64,000 bases of DNA from Magnetovibrio sp. (GTDB lineage: Bacteria > Pseudomonadota > Alphaproteobacteria > Rhodospirillales > Casp-alpha2): the NCBI GenBank assembly GCA_002690705.1, contig NZFO01000006.1, positions 62,001 to 126,000 of the forward strand. The letters run 5' to 3'. Below the pieces are notes generated by a model, which was given only the letters and a program-made list of their open reading frames with translations, ran no database searches and was not told the DNA's origin. This document shows positions 17,493-26,205 of this stretch, piece by piece. The translations under genes and the position numbers were made by a program. Each line of letters begins with the position of its first letter. Position 1 is the first letter of the stretch.

Positions 17493-17530
17493 AAAAAGGC
17501 TAGTGGCTATCGAGTGTCCTAGCCTTTTTT
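17493..17530 (+). terminator. Intrinsic terminator after the Rieske-less alpha gene
   Basis: AAAAAGGCTAG and CTAGCCTTTTT form a perfect stem of 11 bases with a 15-base loop, ending in a T-run. It should end the oxygenase transcript, leaving the GcvT/FolD/OsmC genes to a separate promoter or to read-through. Confidence 0.85.
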
Positions 17531-17589
17531 ATTGTTCTAAAGCTAACTACTTTAGAGCGTATTCTGGAAAAAAAGTGAAATAGAGCGGT

Positions 17590-17610
17590 TTCGATTTTAT
17601 CGAGATCGAA
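17590..17610. promoter_or_regulatory. Small inverted repeat before the GcvT-like gene
   Basis: TTCGAT and ATCGAA are separated by 9 bases and end 8 bases before the GTG start. It could be an operator or a translation-blocking hairpin; the short arms make chance possible. Confidence 0.25.
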
Positions 17611-17618
17611 TTCAGTTA

Positions 17619-18644
17619 GTGCCATACTTAAACCACTCAAATTATCAAATCCCAAATCCGCCCCCTCGTGGCTTTAAAACGGATGTAATGCCTATTTTTT
17701 TCAGTAATATAGAGGACGAAGTTAATGCTTGCTGTCACAATGCTGCCATTTTTGATTATTCATTTTTACTGCGCATTGAGATCAAAGGATTAGGAGCCCT
17801 CGGCGTTATTTCCACAATCTGCGCACGAAACTTTAATACGATGCCCATCGGCAGTATCCGTTATGCGTTGTTCAGCGATGAGGACGGTTGGCTGATATCG
17901 GATCTGACAGTGTGGCGAACTGCAATAGACACAGTCGAGGTTATGTCGGGGCGTGCTGAGGATATAGATTACATCAAACTCAAGTGTTTGGGTAAAAATG
18001 TAATTTTACGTGATCTATCAGACGGAACGGCATGTATCGCCCTGCAAGGGCCAGCGACAAATAAAATCATATCCCAGTTTCGTGGTGGTGACGAAGTTTT
18101 AAATATCGCTTTTTTCAAATTTGCGGACATAAAATTGCACTCCTTATCGTGCAGGGTTGGTCGCATAGGGTATACTGGGTTGGAGGGTATAGAAATTTTG
18201 TGCTCACCGTCCGATGCGGGACAAATCTGGTCGGTGTTGAAGGCGTGCGCCCTCCCCTCCGGTTTTATTGCGGCAGACCGCTTGCGTCTAAGAGCTGGAC
18301 TACCGTTATTCAGTAAAGAATTCCATCCGCCAGTTGGACCAGCAGACGTTGGATTAAGTCGGATTAGGCCGGGGAGTGTAATTCCTGCACGAGTCAGAAG
18401 ATTGTGCTTTTCGGCGAACCTGCGTCGGGGGAAAGCTACAGATGATGTCTTGAGGGAGATTGAATGGTCACCTCAAAAACCCTTTCCCCCAAAAGACAGT
18501 GAAATTGCAATCACGTCAATTCAACGCAATTCGGAAATAAATAGAGTTGTAGGTATGGGGTACGCAGCGATAGGTGGGTCTATCTCTCAACTTTCGGTTA
18601 TATCCGGAGAGCTTAGCAACATTAATGTAAATCGTTGCTTTTAA
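17619..18644 (+). CDS. GcvT-like aminomethyltransferase / folate-binding family protein
   Basis: A 341-residue member of the glycine-cleavage T-protein superfamily, which moves a methyl or methylene group onto tetrahydrofolate. Visible family blocks are IRYALFSDEDGWLISDL, CIALQGPAT, RVGRIGYTGLEGIEI and DRLRLRAGLPLFSKEF. The GTG at 17619 gives a natural N-terminus but has only a weak ribosome site; an ATG 23 codons later is possible. FolD follows 30 bases downstream. Relatives include dimethylglycine/sarcosine enzymes, LigM O-demethylases and DmdA. No GcvH or GcvP is present, so this is not a normal glycine cleavage operon. It probably receives the C1 unit of the adjacent oxygenase reaction or demethylates its product. 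Confidence 0.82.
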   Translation: MPYLNHSNYQIPNPPPRGFKTDVMPIFFSNIEDEVNACCHNAAIFDYSFLLRIEIKGLGALGVISTICARNFNTMPIGSIRYALFSDEDGWLISDLTVWRTAIDTVEVMSGRAEDIDYIKLKCLGKNVILRDLSDGTACIALQGPATNKIISQFRGGDEVLNIAFFKFADIKLHSLSCRVGRIGYTGLEGIEILCSPSDAGQIWSVLKACALPSGFIAADRLRLRAGLPLFSKEFHPPVGPADVGLSRIRPGSVIPARVRRLCFSANLRRGKATDDVLREIEWSPQKPFPPKDSEIAITSIQRNSEINRVVGMGYAAIGGSISQLSVISGELSNINVNRCF

Positions 18645-18674
18645 AATAAACCTGTTAACCATGGAGAATCGACT

Positions 18675-19604
18675 ATGGCGCAAGTTCAAGCAATATCAAA
18701 TGACCACAAGTTAATCGATGGTCGCGCACATGCCGCTCGTATGATTGAGGATCTAAAGTTAGATGTCAGGGACCTCGACTCAAAGGGTTGGCGCCCCCAT
18801 TTGATATCGGTGACCGTTGGTGAGGTAGATGAAGTGGGTCTTTATGTTCGTAATCAGCGGCTCAACGCAGAGAAAGCTGGGATCGAATTCCAAGAGAGGA
18901 ACTTTCCTGCGAGCGTAACTGAAGCTGAACTCCTCGCGGCTATCGAGAGCATGAATGTTGACCCGCGTATTACTGGAATAATAATGCAAAGGCCGGTTCC
19001 TAATCATATCTCAGTCCATGCTTTGCAGGAGGCCGTGCACCCACTGAAAGACGTGGAAGGTATGCACCCCTCCTCTATAGGAAAGATAGTCTACCAAAAC
19101 CTTGAGACTGGGCCATGTACTGCCTTGGCAGCGGTGGAGTTGCTGAAAACAACAGGCCTTGAATTAGCGGGCCTTGAGGTGGTTATGGTTGGGCATTCGG
19201 AGATTGTTGGTAAGCCGATTGCATTTTTACTAATGGCTGAGGGCGCAACAGTCACAGTCTGTCACCATAGGACCCGCAATCTTGCTGTCCATTCTCGCCA
19301 AGCTGATGCAGTTTTTGTTGCCGCTGGGAAGCCCAACCTAATTACTCAAGAAATGATAAAACCCGGCGCGGTTGTTATCGATATTGGTATCAATCAGGTT
19401 GATCAACCTGAGGGCAAGTCAAAAGTTGTTGGTGATGTGGATTTTGCATCATGTGCCGATGTAGCAGGATGGATTACGCCGGTGCCCGGAGGTGTCGGGC
19501 CAGTGACGGTAGCTGTGCTTATGCGGAATGCAGTTATTGCTACGCAGCGGCAAAAAACACATTACGAGGTATTGCTCGCACGCTCAACAAAGGCTTTACA
19601 ATAG
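18675..19604 (+). CDS. folD: FolD-family methylene-THF dehydrogenase with substituted catalytic residues
   Basis: A 309-residue homologue of bifunctional FolD, which oxidises 5,10-methylene-THF to methenyl-THF and hydrolyses that to 10-formyl-THF. The dinucleotide site is intact (GHSEIVGKPIAF, PVPGGVGPVTVA). In the active site Tyr57 and Gln105 (MQRPVP) remain, but the lysine four residues after the tyrosine is Gln61 (YVRNQ) and the Asp of the KDVDG motif is Glu128 (KDVEG). That lysine is central to cyclohydrolase chemistry in characterised enzymes, so this may be mainly a dehydrogenase or an enzyme for a modified folate. GGAG precedes the ATG. It is in one run with the GcvT-like and OsmC genes. 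Confidence 0.88.
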   Translation: MAQVQAISNDHKLIDGRAHAARMIEDLKLDVRDLDSKGWRPHLISVTVGEVDEVGLYVRNQRLNAEKAGIEFQERNFPASVTEAELLAAIESMNVDPRITGIIMQRPVPNHISVHALQEAVHPLKDVEGMHPSSIGKIVYQNLETGPCTALAAVELLKTTGLELAGLEVVMVGHSEIVGKPIAFLLMAEGATVTVCHHRTRNLAVHSRQADAVFVAAGKPNLITQEMIKPGAVVIDIGINQVDQPEGKSKVVGDVDFASCADVAGWITPVPGGVGPVTVAVLMRNAVIATQRQKTHYEVLLARSTKALQ

Positions 19605-19642
19605 ACAATGCTGAGACGCGTGATGCCTTGGAGGCTATGAAA

Positions 19643-20215
19643 ATGTCTGATTTGGAAAGAAAATCTGATAAAAATGAAGGTTCCTCTATTGATGTAAACG
19701 AGCGGTTTAGAGATTTGTTTAAACGGTGCCAGAAAAGGTTGCGTGACGGCTCCATGACTAATGTTATTACAGTGAATGTGTGTAGCGAGAACCAAGGTGG
19801 TTTTGAGAGCTACTTGAAAATCCGCGATTTTGACATGACTATCGATCAGCCATTTGGGTTTGAAGGGGGTAACAAAGGTCCAAAACCTAGTGAGGTCCTG
19901 TTAGCGTCTCTCGCGGCGTGTCAGGAAGTAACATGGCGGCTCTACGCTGCAGCTAATGGTATCAAATTGGATGGTATTCGGGTGGAGTTGACTGGTACAC
20001 AAGATTTACGGGGTTTTTTGGACGTCGCAAAACATGTACCAGCTGGTTTTGAGGAAATTGCCGGTACAGTTTATTTGGAGAGTCCGGCCAGTGAGGAGGA
20101 TATATGCCGATTGCAGGAGGTTGTTGATGCTCATTGCCCTGTGCTGGATGACTTACGCCGGCCTGTTTCGGTGTCATTGAACGTACAAAGGGGTAGCTCT
20201 TCTTCTAAAGGGTGA
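19643..20215 (+). CDS. OsmC-family protein
   Basis: A 190-residue OsmC/Ohr-type protein with the two redox cysteines in family context: one in LAACQEVTW, the other in AHCPVLDDL. Members reduce organic hydroperoxides using these thiols. The second ATG of a close pair (19643) is chosen because GGAGG lies 8 bases upstream; the first ATG (19637) is only 2 bases from it. The first 45 residues before the domain are charged and poorly conserved. It closes the GcvT-FolD-OsmC run, and could protect against peroxide formed by an uncoupled oxygenase, which is inference. Confidence 0.85.
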   Translation: MSDLERKSDKNEGSSIDVNERFRDLFKRCQKRLRDGSMTNVITVNVCSENQGGFESYLKIRDFDMTIDQPFGFEGGNKGPKPSEVLLASLAACQEVTWRLYAAANGIKLDGIRVELTGTQDLRGFLDVAKHVPAGFEEIAGTVYLESPASEEDICRLQEVVDAHCPVLDDLRRPVSVSLNVQRGSSSSKG

Positions 20216-20674
20216 TGGTGTTAGAGAAGGATACGCGCTGGTGCTCGCTCCCAATAAGTTTGCAAAATCCATTCCTCTTTGAAGAAATAACATCGACCTA
20301 TAAACTAAGTTAAAAAAATAGATCACACCCAACATTATATTGAATAATCATAACAATGCATATGACAAATAATATTTTTAGCAAATAATTATTCTTGGTT
20401 AAATTATTGGTCGTATCTTAAACCCAATGAAAAAATAAACTTTAGCTCGGTTGTCCCCCCACCCTACCCTCTTTCACTTTACTCTATTCCCTGCTCTACA
20501 GCTTACATCAGGTTGGCATGCGTGGTTTTAAATTATTTACGGCCCTGATCTAGTAACCTTATTACTGCTCCGCTGCAAATAGACACACTTAGACCTTAAT
20601 CGGCATTGCAACAAGTACCCTAGAATGTTTATGCTCTCTGGAGTATATTAGTATGTTGTCTGAGGAGTCCAAGC
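20216..20674. other. Intergenic region without a gene
   Basis: No coding frame or RNA gene was recognised. It is AT-rich, with a polypyrimidine stretch around 20452-20500. It should hold the promoter of the aminotransferase gene. Confidence 0.5.
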
Positions 20675-21934
20675 ATGCGCCAGCGAGCTATTATCGAGCG
20701 CGCTCATGAAGTCCTTCCCGCGGGGACCTTTGGTAATTTTGCGGCTAATATCATGATCCGCAAGGGTAAAGAAGCGCATGTTTGGGACGAAGATGGAAAC
20801 GAATACATTGATTATTTGCTGGGGTCAGGACCTATGTTAGTTGGTCACGGTCATCCAGAGGTCGTTGAGGCTGTCAGTGAGCAACTAGCCAAGGGCACTA
20901 CTTTTTTTGCGAACAATTCCCGCGGCGTCCAATTGGCCGAGGATATATGTGACGCGTTAGAATGTGCTGAACAGGTTCGGTTCGTCTCAACGGGGAGCGA
21001 GGCTGACATGTACGCCATGCGGCTCGCGCGTGCCGTGACTGGCCGTGATAAGATCATGAAATTTGAGGGTGGTTACCATGGTATGTCGGCGGAAGGTCAA
21101 ATGAGCTTGGCTCCGGAAAAAAAATCGAATTTTCCCGTTGCTGTCCCGGACTCAGCCGGAATACCACAAAGTCTCCGAGATGAAATGCTTGTTGCGCCTT
21201 ACAACGATGTTGCGTTTGCGCGGTCTCTAATCAGCGAGCATGCAAGTCAAATTGCTGGTGTTATAGTAGAGCCGTTACAACGCGTTATACCGCCTGCTCC
21301 AGGGTTTTTAGCGGCAATACGTGAGGAATGCGATAAAAATGGTATTATCTTGATTTTTGACGAGGTCGTCACTGGTTTTCGATTCGCCTACGGTGGAGCC
21401 CAGGAACTCTATGGTGTGACGCCGGATGTGTGCACATTGGGTAAAGTTATTGGTGGCGGATTTCCGCTTGCTGCTATTGCTGGCAAGGCTGATATTATGG
21501 ATCACTTCGATAAAGAAAAGGTTGGCCCTGATAGCTTTTTAATGCAAGTCGGTACTTTGAGTGGTAATCCTGTTGCGGCGGTTGCAGGAATCAAGACATT
21601 GGAAATACTCCGCCGTCCCGGTCAGTACGAAAAACTCCTCGGTTACGGTGAGACACTTATAAATGGAATAGGCAAGAGGCTCAGAGCTAAAGGCCACGCG
21701 GTAAAGGTCAGTGGCCATCCATCTATGTTCGATGTGATTTTTACTGATCATGATATCTGCAATTACCGGGATGTACTGAAAGGTGATCGAGAGAAAGCTC
21801 TAGTTTTCAATAGAGTGCTCCTTGAGAACGGTATTTTTCGCTCGCCGAGTAAATTTTATATTTCCCTAGCTTTGACAGATGAAGATATTGCGCAAACATT
21901 GGCGGCTGTTGAGATGGCTGCGATGGTACTTTAA
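20675..21934 (+). CDS. Class III PLP aminotransferase, glutamate-1-semialdehyde aminomutase-like
   Basis: A 419-residue PLP enzyme. The cofactor lysine is in TLGKVIGGGFP, the cofactor Asp in LIFDEVVTGFR, and the phosphate-binding segment in STGSEADMYAMRLAR. Overall it is closest in feel to GSA aminomutase and related aminotransferases, but it is unlikely to be core HemL: it sits alone among catabolic genes, and its exact amino donor and acceptor cannot be read. GAGGAG lies 8 bases before the ATG. A role in catabolism of an amine or amino ketone is inference. Confidence 0.88.
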   Translation: MRQRAIIERAHEVLPAGTFGNFAANIMIRKGKEAHVWDEDGNEYIDYLLGSGPMLVGHGHPEVVEAVSEQLAKGTTFFANNSRGVQLAEDICDALECAEQVRFVSTGSEADMYAMRLARAVTGRDKIMKFEGGYHGMSAEGQMSLAPEKKSNFPVAVPDSAGIPQSLRDEMLVAPYNDVAFARSLISEHASQIAGVIVEPLQRVIPPAPGFLAAIREECDKNGIILIFDEVVTGFRFAYGGAQELYGVTPDVCTLGKVIGGGFPLAAIAGKADIMDHFDKEKVGPDSFLMQVGTLSGNPVAAVAGIKTLEILRRPGQYEKLLGYGETLINGIGKRLRAKGHAVKVSGHPSMFDVIFTDHDICNYRDVLKGDREKALVFNRVLLENGIFRSPSKFYISLALTDEDIAQTLAAVEMAAMVL

Positions 21935-22250
21935 GCAGCTATTAATTAAATTTGATTGAACATGAGCAAAAAGTACATAACTACATCATGTGTGAATTAT
22001 AGAGCAATGATGGAATAAAATACCATATGTCGAGAGCCAGCTTACAGAAGATTAGATCTACAAACGAAGCCACGTGGATAGGTTCAATTTGCAAAGGTTA
22101 TGCTTTTTAGCTGCAAGAAAAAAACGGAATATGACTGCTTATGGTCTAGAGAAACAACATCGCCAAACTGGTTTTTAGGGGTAAAGTTGGACTTTGGTGG
22201 TTGGATGGATTCTTGAAGTTAATAAAAAGACCAACCTAAATAAAGTGCCG
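21935..22250. other. Intergenic region without a gene
   Basis: AT-rich sequence between two convergent genes. I see no coding frame, RNA gene or clear terminator. Confidence 0.45.
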
Positions 22251-22541
22251 TTACCCCCTCATGGCATTAAAATCAATTGTTTGATCTAGCTCTTTGGACT
22301 CAGTGGTGAAGAAACTATTCATGTCTCCTAATTGATCGATTATTGCATCTGGACTCTCGGCTTTCCACCAGCATACCATCTCCATACCAATGCCACCATC
22401 ATGCCATGTCATCTGGCAAATAGCTCGTTCGCCGGTCATAGACGAGGCGATCTCACCTTCTGACATCGAGCCGATTGCTTCAAAGCAGTCAGCTTTTAAT
22501 TTTTCCGAAAAAAACGAGTGCGTGGCGATGTAGTTTTTCAT
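22251..22541 (-). CDS. Small hypothetical protein, 96 residues
   Basis: A soluble 96-residue protein, acidic at its C-terminus. GAGGAG lies 6 bases before the ATG, strong support for translation. The pattern (YIATHSFFSEK, GEIASSM, CQMTWHDGGIGMEMVCWWKAESPDAI) resembles small ferredoxin-like alpha/beta proteins of the dimeric barrel or DUF type, with an internal 'MVCWWKAES..AI' strand-helix unit, but I cannot name the family. It is transcribed alone, convergent with the aminotransferase gene. Confidence 0.7.
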   Translation of the reverse strand: MKNYIATHSFFSEKLKADCFEAIGSMSEGEIASSMTGERAICQMTWHDGGIGMEMVCWWKAESPDAIIDQLGDMNSFFTTESKELDQTIDFNAMRG

Positions 22542-23038
22542 TTTTTCTCCTCAGGGCGTTGTAAGTCCCAAAAACATTTTCATAATGGACGATTTATATT
22601 TATTTACCAATAATTTATAGTCGAAAATAACAGTATGATTGACGACTTCATCTACACCATTAAAGCCAACAATCTAAGTATGCACAAATAAAAGGCAAGA
22701 AACCAATACTGTGCAAAGAAATATCATATGAGTCTGGCCCCAACACGCAAGTAAAAACTCAAATAGATATTTGTAAGAAGTTCGACGGGGCGAGTTCTAG
22801 GGATCAAGGGTAAGTCGGGTAATGATAAAAAATCTGGCTGGTAAAAAATTTTATGGAGAGGAGAGCGGAATAACGCCTTGGGGCAGCGGGGTGCACGGTA
22901 TTTGGGGGCTAAACATGCATTTACGAATACTTTAGACACTTATTGTGAACCCACTATTAATTGGAAGACCTGTTAATCATAATCTCTTAATTACTGTGAG
23001 TATGAAACGCGGTATAGCGTTGAAGAGTATTTCACGAA
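22542..23038. other. Intergenic region without a convincing gene
   Basis: A 71-codon frame on the minus strand (22724-22939) lacks a ribosome site and family resemblance and is not called. No RNA gene or terminator seen. Confidence 0.45.
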
Positions 23039-23794
23039 TTAAGTTGCGAAAGATTTACCGCCATCGACATGTATGACTGTTCCTGTAATGTAAGAAGCCC
23101 GAGGTGAGGCGAGAAATGCAACCAGATCGGCCAGTTCTTCTGGCTCTCCAAAGCGACCCATTGGGATAAATTGTTCAATGTATCTTTTTTTTTCTTGAGG
23201 ATCGCGGTGCATCCGTTTCCGTACTTGTTCACTATTAATTCTTCCGGGAGATATGGAATTCACCGTAATTCCGTCAGGGGCGAGATCTCTCGATAACCCC
23301 TTAGCCCATGCATGAACAGCAGCGCAAGCAGTCAGCGCAGCATTTGCACCCGGGGGCTCGATGCTCCCAGTAATATTGATAACTCGTCCCCATTTATTGC
23401 ACCGCATGTCAGGCAGGAAACAATTGGTTAACCTTCGTACTGCTGTAAATTTTAAATCAAAGCCAGAGCTCCAATCCGTATCGGGGGCAATTGGATCGGC
23501 TTGGCTCGACTGCCCCGCATTATTTACGAGAATATCGATAGAACCTAGAGCGTCATTAACATCCCTTTTTACTTGGGCGGGAGTAGTTGTCTCCGTTAAA
23601 TCCGCACTTACGACAGTCGGACGACTACCAGTTTCAAATTGAATTTCATCAGCCACGGTTTCCAAGAGCTTTTGCCGTCTGGCTAAAATTGCAAGCTTGG
23701 CCCCCTCTTTCGCCAAAACTTGGGCTATCGCGAGGCCAATACCGGCGCTTGCCCCGGTGACAAGACATGTTTTGCCGTCAAGGTTAAGATTCAT
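23039..23794 (-). CDS. SDR-family protein lacking the catalytic Tyr-Lys pair
   Basis: A 251-residue short-chain dehydrogenase/reductase with the nucleotide motif TGASAGIG (13-20), NNAG (91-94) and SPG near VNSISPG. The catalytic YxxxK is missing: aligned to the family YxxSKAAVHAW, this protein reads ALTACAAVHAW, so Ala153 stands for Tyr and Cys157 for Lys. Ser144 remains. It may bind NAD(P) without classical reductase activity, or use other chemistry. The ATG at 23794 gives the usual MNLNLDGK opening and lies 4 bases after the preceding SDR gene. Confidence 0.85.
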   Translation of the reverse strand: MNLNLDGKTCLVTGASAGIGLAIAQVLAKEGAKLAILARRQKLLETVADEIQFETGSRPTVVSADLTETTTPAQVKRDVNDALGSIDILVNNAGQSSQADPIAPDTDWSSGFDLKFTAVRRLTNCFLPDMRCNKWGRVINITGSIEPPGANAALTACAAVHAWAKGLSRDLAPDGITVNSISPGRINSEQVRKRMHRDPQEKKRYIEQFIPMGRFGEPEELADLVAFLASPRASYITGTVIHVDGGKSFAT

Positions 23795-23798
23795 GATA

Positions 23799-24590
23799 TT
23801 AATAATTAATTGCTGTCCCGGATCCTCCATCAACCGCGATGGATTGACCGGTCACGCTATTAGCCATCGGTGAGCAAAAAAATAAAACGCTGTTTGCAAT
23901 ATCATCAGGTAGAATTAGTCGTCCGATGGGAATCTCAGATATCGTTTCGGCCTCTATTTCCTCGTAGGTTACACCTGCGTCTAATGCCCGCCTCTCAAAA
24001 AGAGCTCTCATTCGGTCGGTGATTGTCATTCCCGGGTGGATGCAGTTAACTGTAATGTTGGATGGAGCGAGGTGATTAGCTAGAGATTTTGTAAAATTTG
24101 TGACCCCGGCATTTACCACCCCGTTTGTTGGTCGCAAGGTTGCAACAATCCTTGCAGTCATACCTGCAATGTTGATTATCCGTCCACCACCAACTGCTGT
24201 CATATGGGGTATTACCTCGCGGCTACATCGGATATAGGACATAAGTTTTACGTCGATATGCTGCTGCCAATCTTCATCTGTTTGTTCATCAAACGGAGCA
24301 CCGACGGAATGTACAGCATTATTTACGAGTATATCGAGCTGAGTGGCTGCTTCAACTGCCTGAGATAGTAACTTTTTTATATTATTATAATCTCTGATGT
24401 CGGCTACTATAGGATATGCCTCTTGACCTAAGTCACGTATTTCTTCAGCGGTTTCGGTGAGAGTTTGTTCTGTTCGTCCACAAATAACCAGGTTTGCGCC
24501 ATTGCGGGCCAAAGCCAGTGCAATGGCTTTACCTATTCCTCGTCCCCCTCCAGTAACTAATGCTACTTTGTTGTTTAAATCGAATTTCAT
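23799..24590 (-). CDS. SDR-family protein lacking the catalytic triad
   Basis: A 263-residue SDR with TGGGRGIG (13-20) and a good VDGG C-terminal block. The catalytic Ser, Tyr and Lys positions are all replaced: IAGMTA where ISS is usual, and RPTNGVVNAGVTNF where YxxxKAGV is usual (Asn156 and Asn160). The nucleotide fold is otherwise complete. AGGAG lies 11 bases before this ATG and 5 bases before an in-frame TTG at 24596, so the start may be two codons earlier. It is coupled to a second catalytically unusual SDR. Confidence 0.85.
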   Translation of the reverse strand: MKFDLNNKVALVTGGGRGIGKAIALALARNGANLVICGRTEQTLTETAEEIRDLGQEAYPIVADIRDYNNIKKLLSQAVEAATQLDILVNNAVHSVGAPFDEQTDEDWQQHIDVKLMSYIRCSREVIPHMTAVGGGRIINIAGMTARIVATLRPTNGVVNAGVTNFTKSLANHLAPSNITVNCIHPGMTITDRMRALFERRALDAGVTYEEIEAETISEIPIGRLILPDDIANSVLFFCSPMANSVTGQSIAVDGGSGTAINY

Positions 24591-24661
24591 GTTCAAATTT
24601 TCTCCTAAAAAAATAATTAAAGAAACAAATATTCAATTCCGGGATACCTCTATCGCTCCCT

Positions 24662-25747
24662 CTAAGATGGTTGGAATTGAATTTGCGTGATAGTTTGGTC
24701 CTCCATGTAATCTATATCCAATTCAGGCCAGTAATTCTTGGGAATATGAACCTTGCCGTCGGAGAACTTAATGGGATTTTTAAACAGGCTTTGGTTGATT
24801 TTTAGAAAGCCATTAAACTCACCGGCAGTTTGGATAAATCGACTTGCCACGCATGCTTCCATCCAGCAAGCGATGTCTCCACCGAGCCCGTCCCCCAAAA
24901 CAGCTTGCATTCCATGCTCCTGAACTCGGCTCAGTCCGCTCTCGAGGCGCGCAAGACTTCCAAATCGCTTCAATTTAAGTTTACAAAAAGAAACGTTTTT
25001 AATTAGGGCTGCTCTATCAATATCGGGAAATGAGCAAATTGGCTCGTCCAGCATTACTGGTACAGAAGAGAGCTTAGCTACCTCCGCATTTGCATCCCAA
25101 TCTTCCGCGTTGCATGGCTGTTCGAATAATTCTATCTGCTCTGAGTTGAGCCCTTTAATAAATTTTATAGCGTCATTTACCGAATAAGCGCGATTAGCAT
25201 CCAAACGAAGGGTCGCGCGACCCGAGAGACTGTTTTGAATGGCTGCAACTCGACTTAGATCTTGATCAACATCTTTGCCAACTTTTATTTTAAACGTCCG
25301 GAATCCCTCGTTTAAACGCATTTCAATTTCTCTCCCTATCGAGCAAGAATTCGTGGCGTTAAACGGCGTTAAAATTGGAAATGAGAAGGCCTCAGTTGTT
25401 TTTAGCGTTTGATAGGAACGTGCCATTTCAATAGCCGACGTAAGCGAGGTCTTTGCAACTGGTAAATTTCCAGAAGCTTGAAGAATTAAAGAAATGGCAG
25501 CGTCTAATTCTTCACCAATCAATCTTCTTGATATTGTATTTACAAACTCCCAACCGGCATCTCGTGTTTCTGAGCTTGAGCCGGGGGAAATATGACCTTC
25601 ACCCCAACCCACACCCCCATTCGATAACGCTAGCTCAACGATAATTGGTTCAAATGTATTAAATGTTCGGTAAGATAAAATGTAAGGGCTTGTAAGCGGT
25701 AATTTCACCCTCCGAATAGTAAGTTTTTCAATCGTTGTCGTCTTCAT
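24662..25747 (-). CDS. Mandelate racemase / muconate lactonizing enzyme family (enolase superfamily)
   Basis: A 361-residue enolase-superfamily enzyme, which abstracts a proton alpha to a carboxylate using Mg2+. Metal ligands are visible in LRLDAN, ELFEQP and MLDEP; acid-base lysines are in FKIKVG and CKLKLKR. The KxK on the second strand plus a lysine on the sixth is the MLE/dipeptide-epimerase/OSBS pattern. Reaction (cycloisomerase, epimerase or racemase) cannot be fixed from motifs. It is the first gene of a minus-strand run with two SDR genes and is divergent from a tripartite tricarboxylate transporter. Confidence 0.88.
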   Translation of the reverse strand: MKTTTIEKLTIRRVKLPLTSPYILSYRTFNTFEPIIVELALSNGGVGWGEGHISPGSSSETRDAGWEFVNTISRRLIGEELDAAISLILQASGNLPVAKTSLTSAIEMARSYQTLKTTEAFSFPILTPFNATNSCSIGREIEMRLNEGFRTFKIKVGKDVDQDLSRVAAIQNSLSGRATLRLDANRAYSVNDAIKFIKGLNSEQIELFEQPCNAEDWDANAEVAKLSSVPVMLDEPICSFPDIDRAALIKNVSFCKLKLKRFGSLARLESGLSRVQEHGMQAVLGDGLGGDIACWMEACVASRFIQTAGEFNGFLKINQSLFKNPIKFSDGKVHIPKNYWPELDIDYMEDQTITQIQFQPS

Positions 25748-26205
25748 ATCACGCGTTTTCCTTGTTTGTGAACTGGGTCGATATCAATTCTTATCCTTAT
25801 GCTATAAATTGATTTGTATTTTATATTGGTATTATGAAGTAATCCTTATGTCAGTGAGTTCGTAGTCGGCAGCTCCCTTTATGATACTATTACATTGTTA
25901 AATAAACGGTCGAAACGCCAATTCCAAACATACGAATAGTGGGATTTTATTGAATAAAAGATTATAAAAAAATCATCTTAGATTAGAGCACAAGCGCAAT
26001 AACCGGGAGCCATGCAAAAATTAGATTGTGGTATGCACAATAAATTTTGACACAATGGAAAAAAAACGAGAGCCTTATATCCAAGATGCATTATCTGGCC
26101 TCCAGGGTGAAGCGCTCATTGTCTGTACAATCATCCATTGGATTTCTTGCTGGTGCGTTAGGATCGAGATAATGTGGTTTAATTAGTTAACTAGGGAGAT
26201 TTTAT
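25748..26205. promoter_or_regulatory. Divergent control region between enolase-superfamily gene and TctCBA genes
   Basis: AT-rich, 458 bases, no gene seen. It must hold two divergent promoters. GGGAG at the right end is the ribosome site of the binding-protein gene. No clear operator dyad was recognised. Confidence 0.4.

Noticed and set aside
17619-20215. GcvT-like, FolD and OsmC genes as a glycine cleavage operon
   Set aside because: No gcvH or gcvP is present, no glycine riboswitch was seen upstream, and the FolD active site is atypical.
20675-21934. Aminotransferase gene as hemL
   Set aside because: Similar fold and motifs, but genomic context is catabolic and length and sequence fit other class III aminotransferases equally well.
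22724-22939. 71-codon minus-strand frame between the small hypothetical and SDR genes
   Set aside because: No ribosome site, proline-rich and random-looking composition, no recognisable motif.
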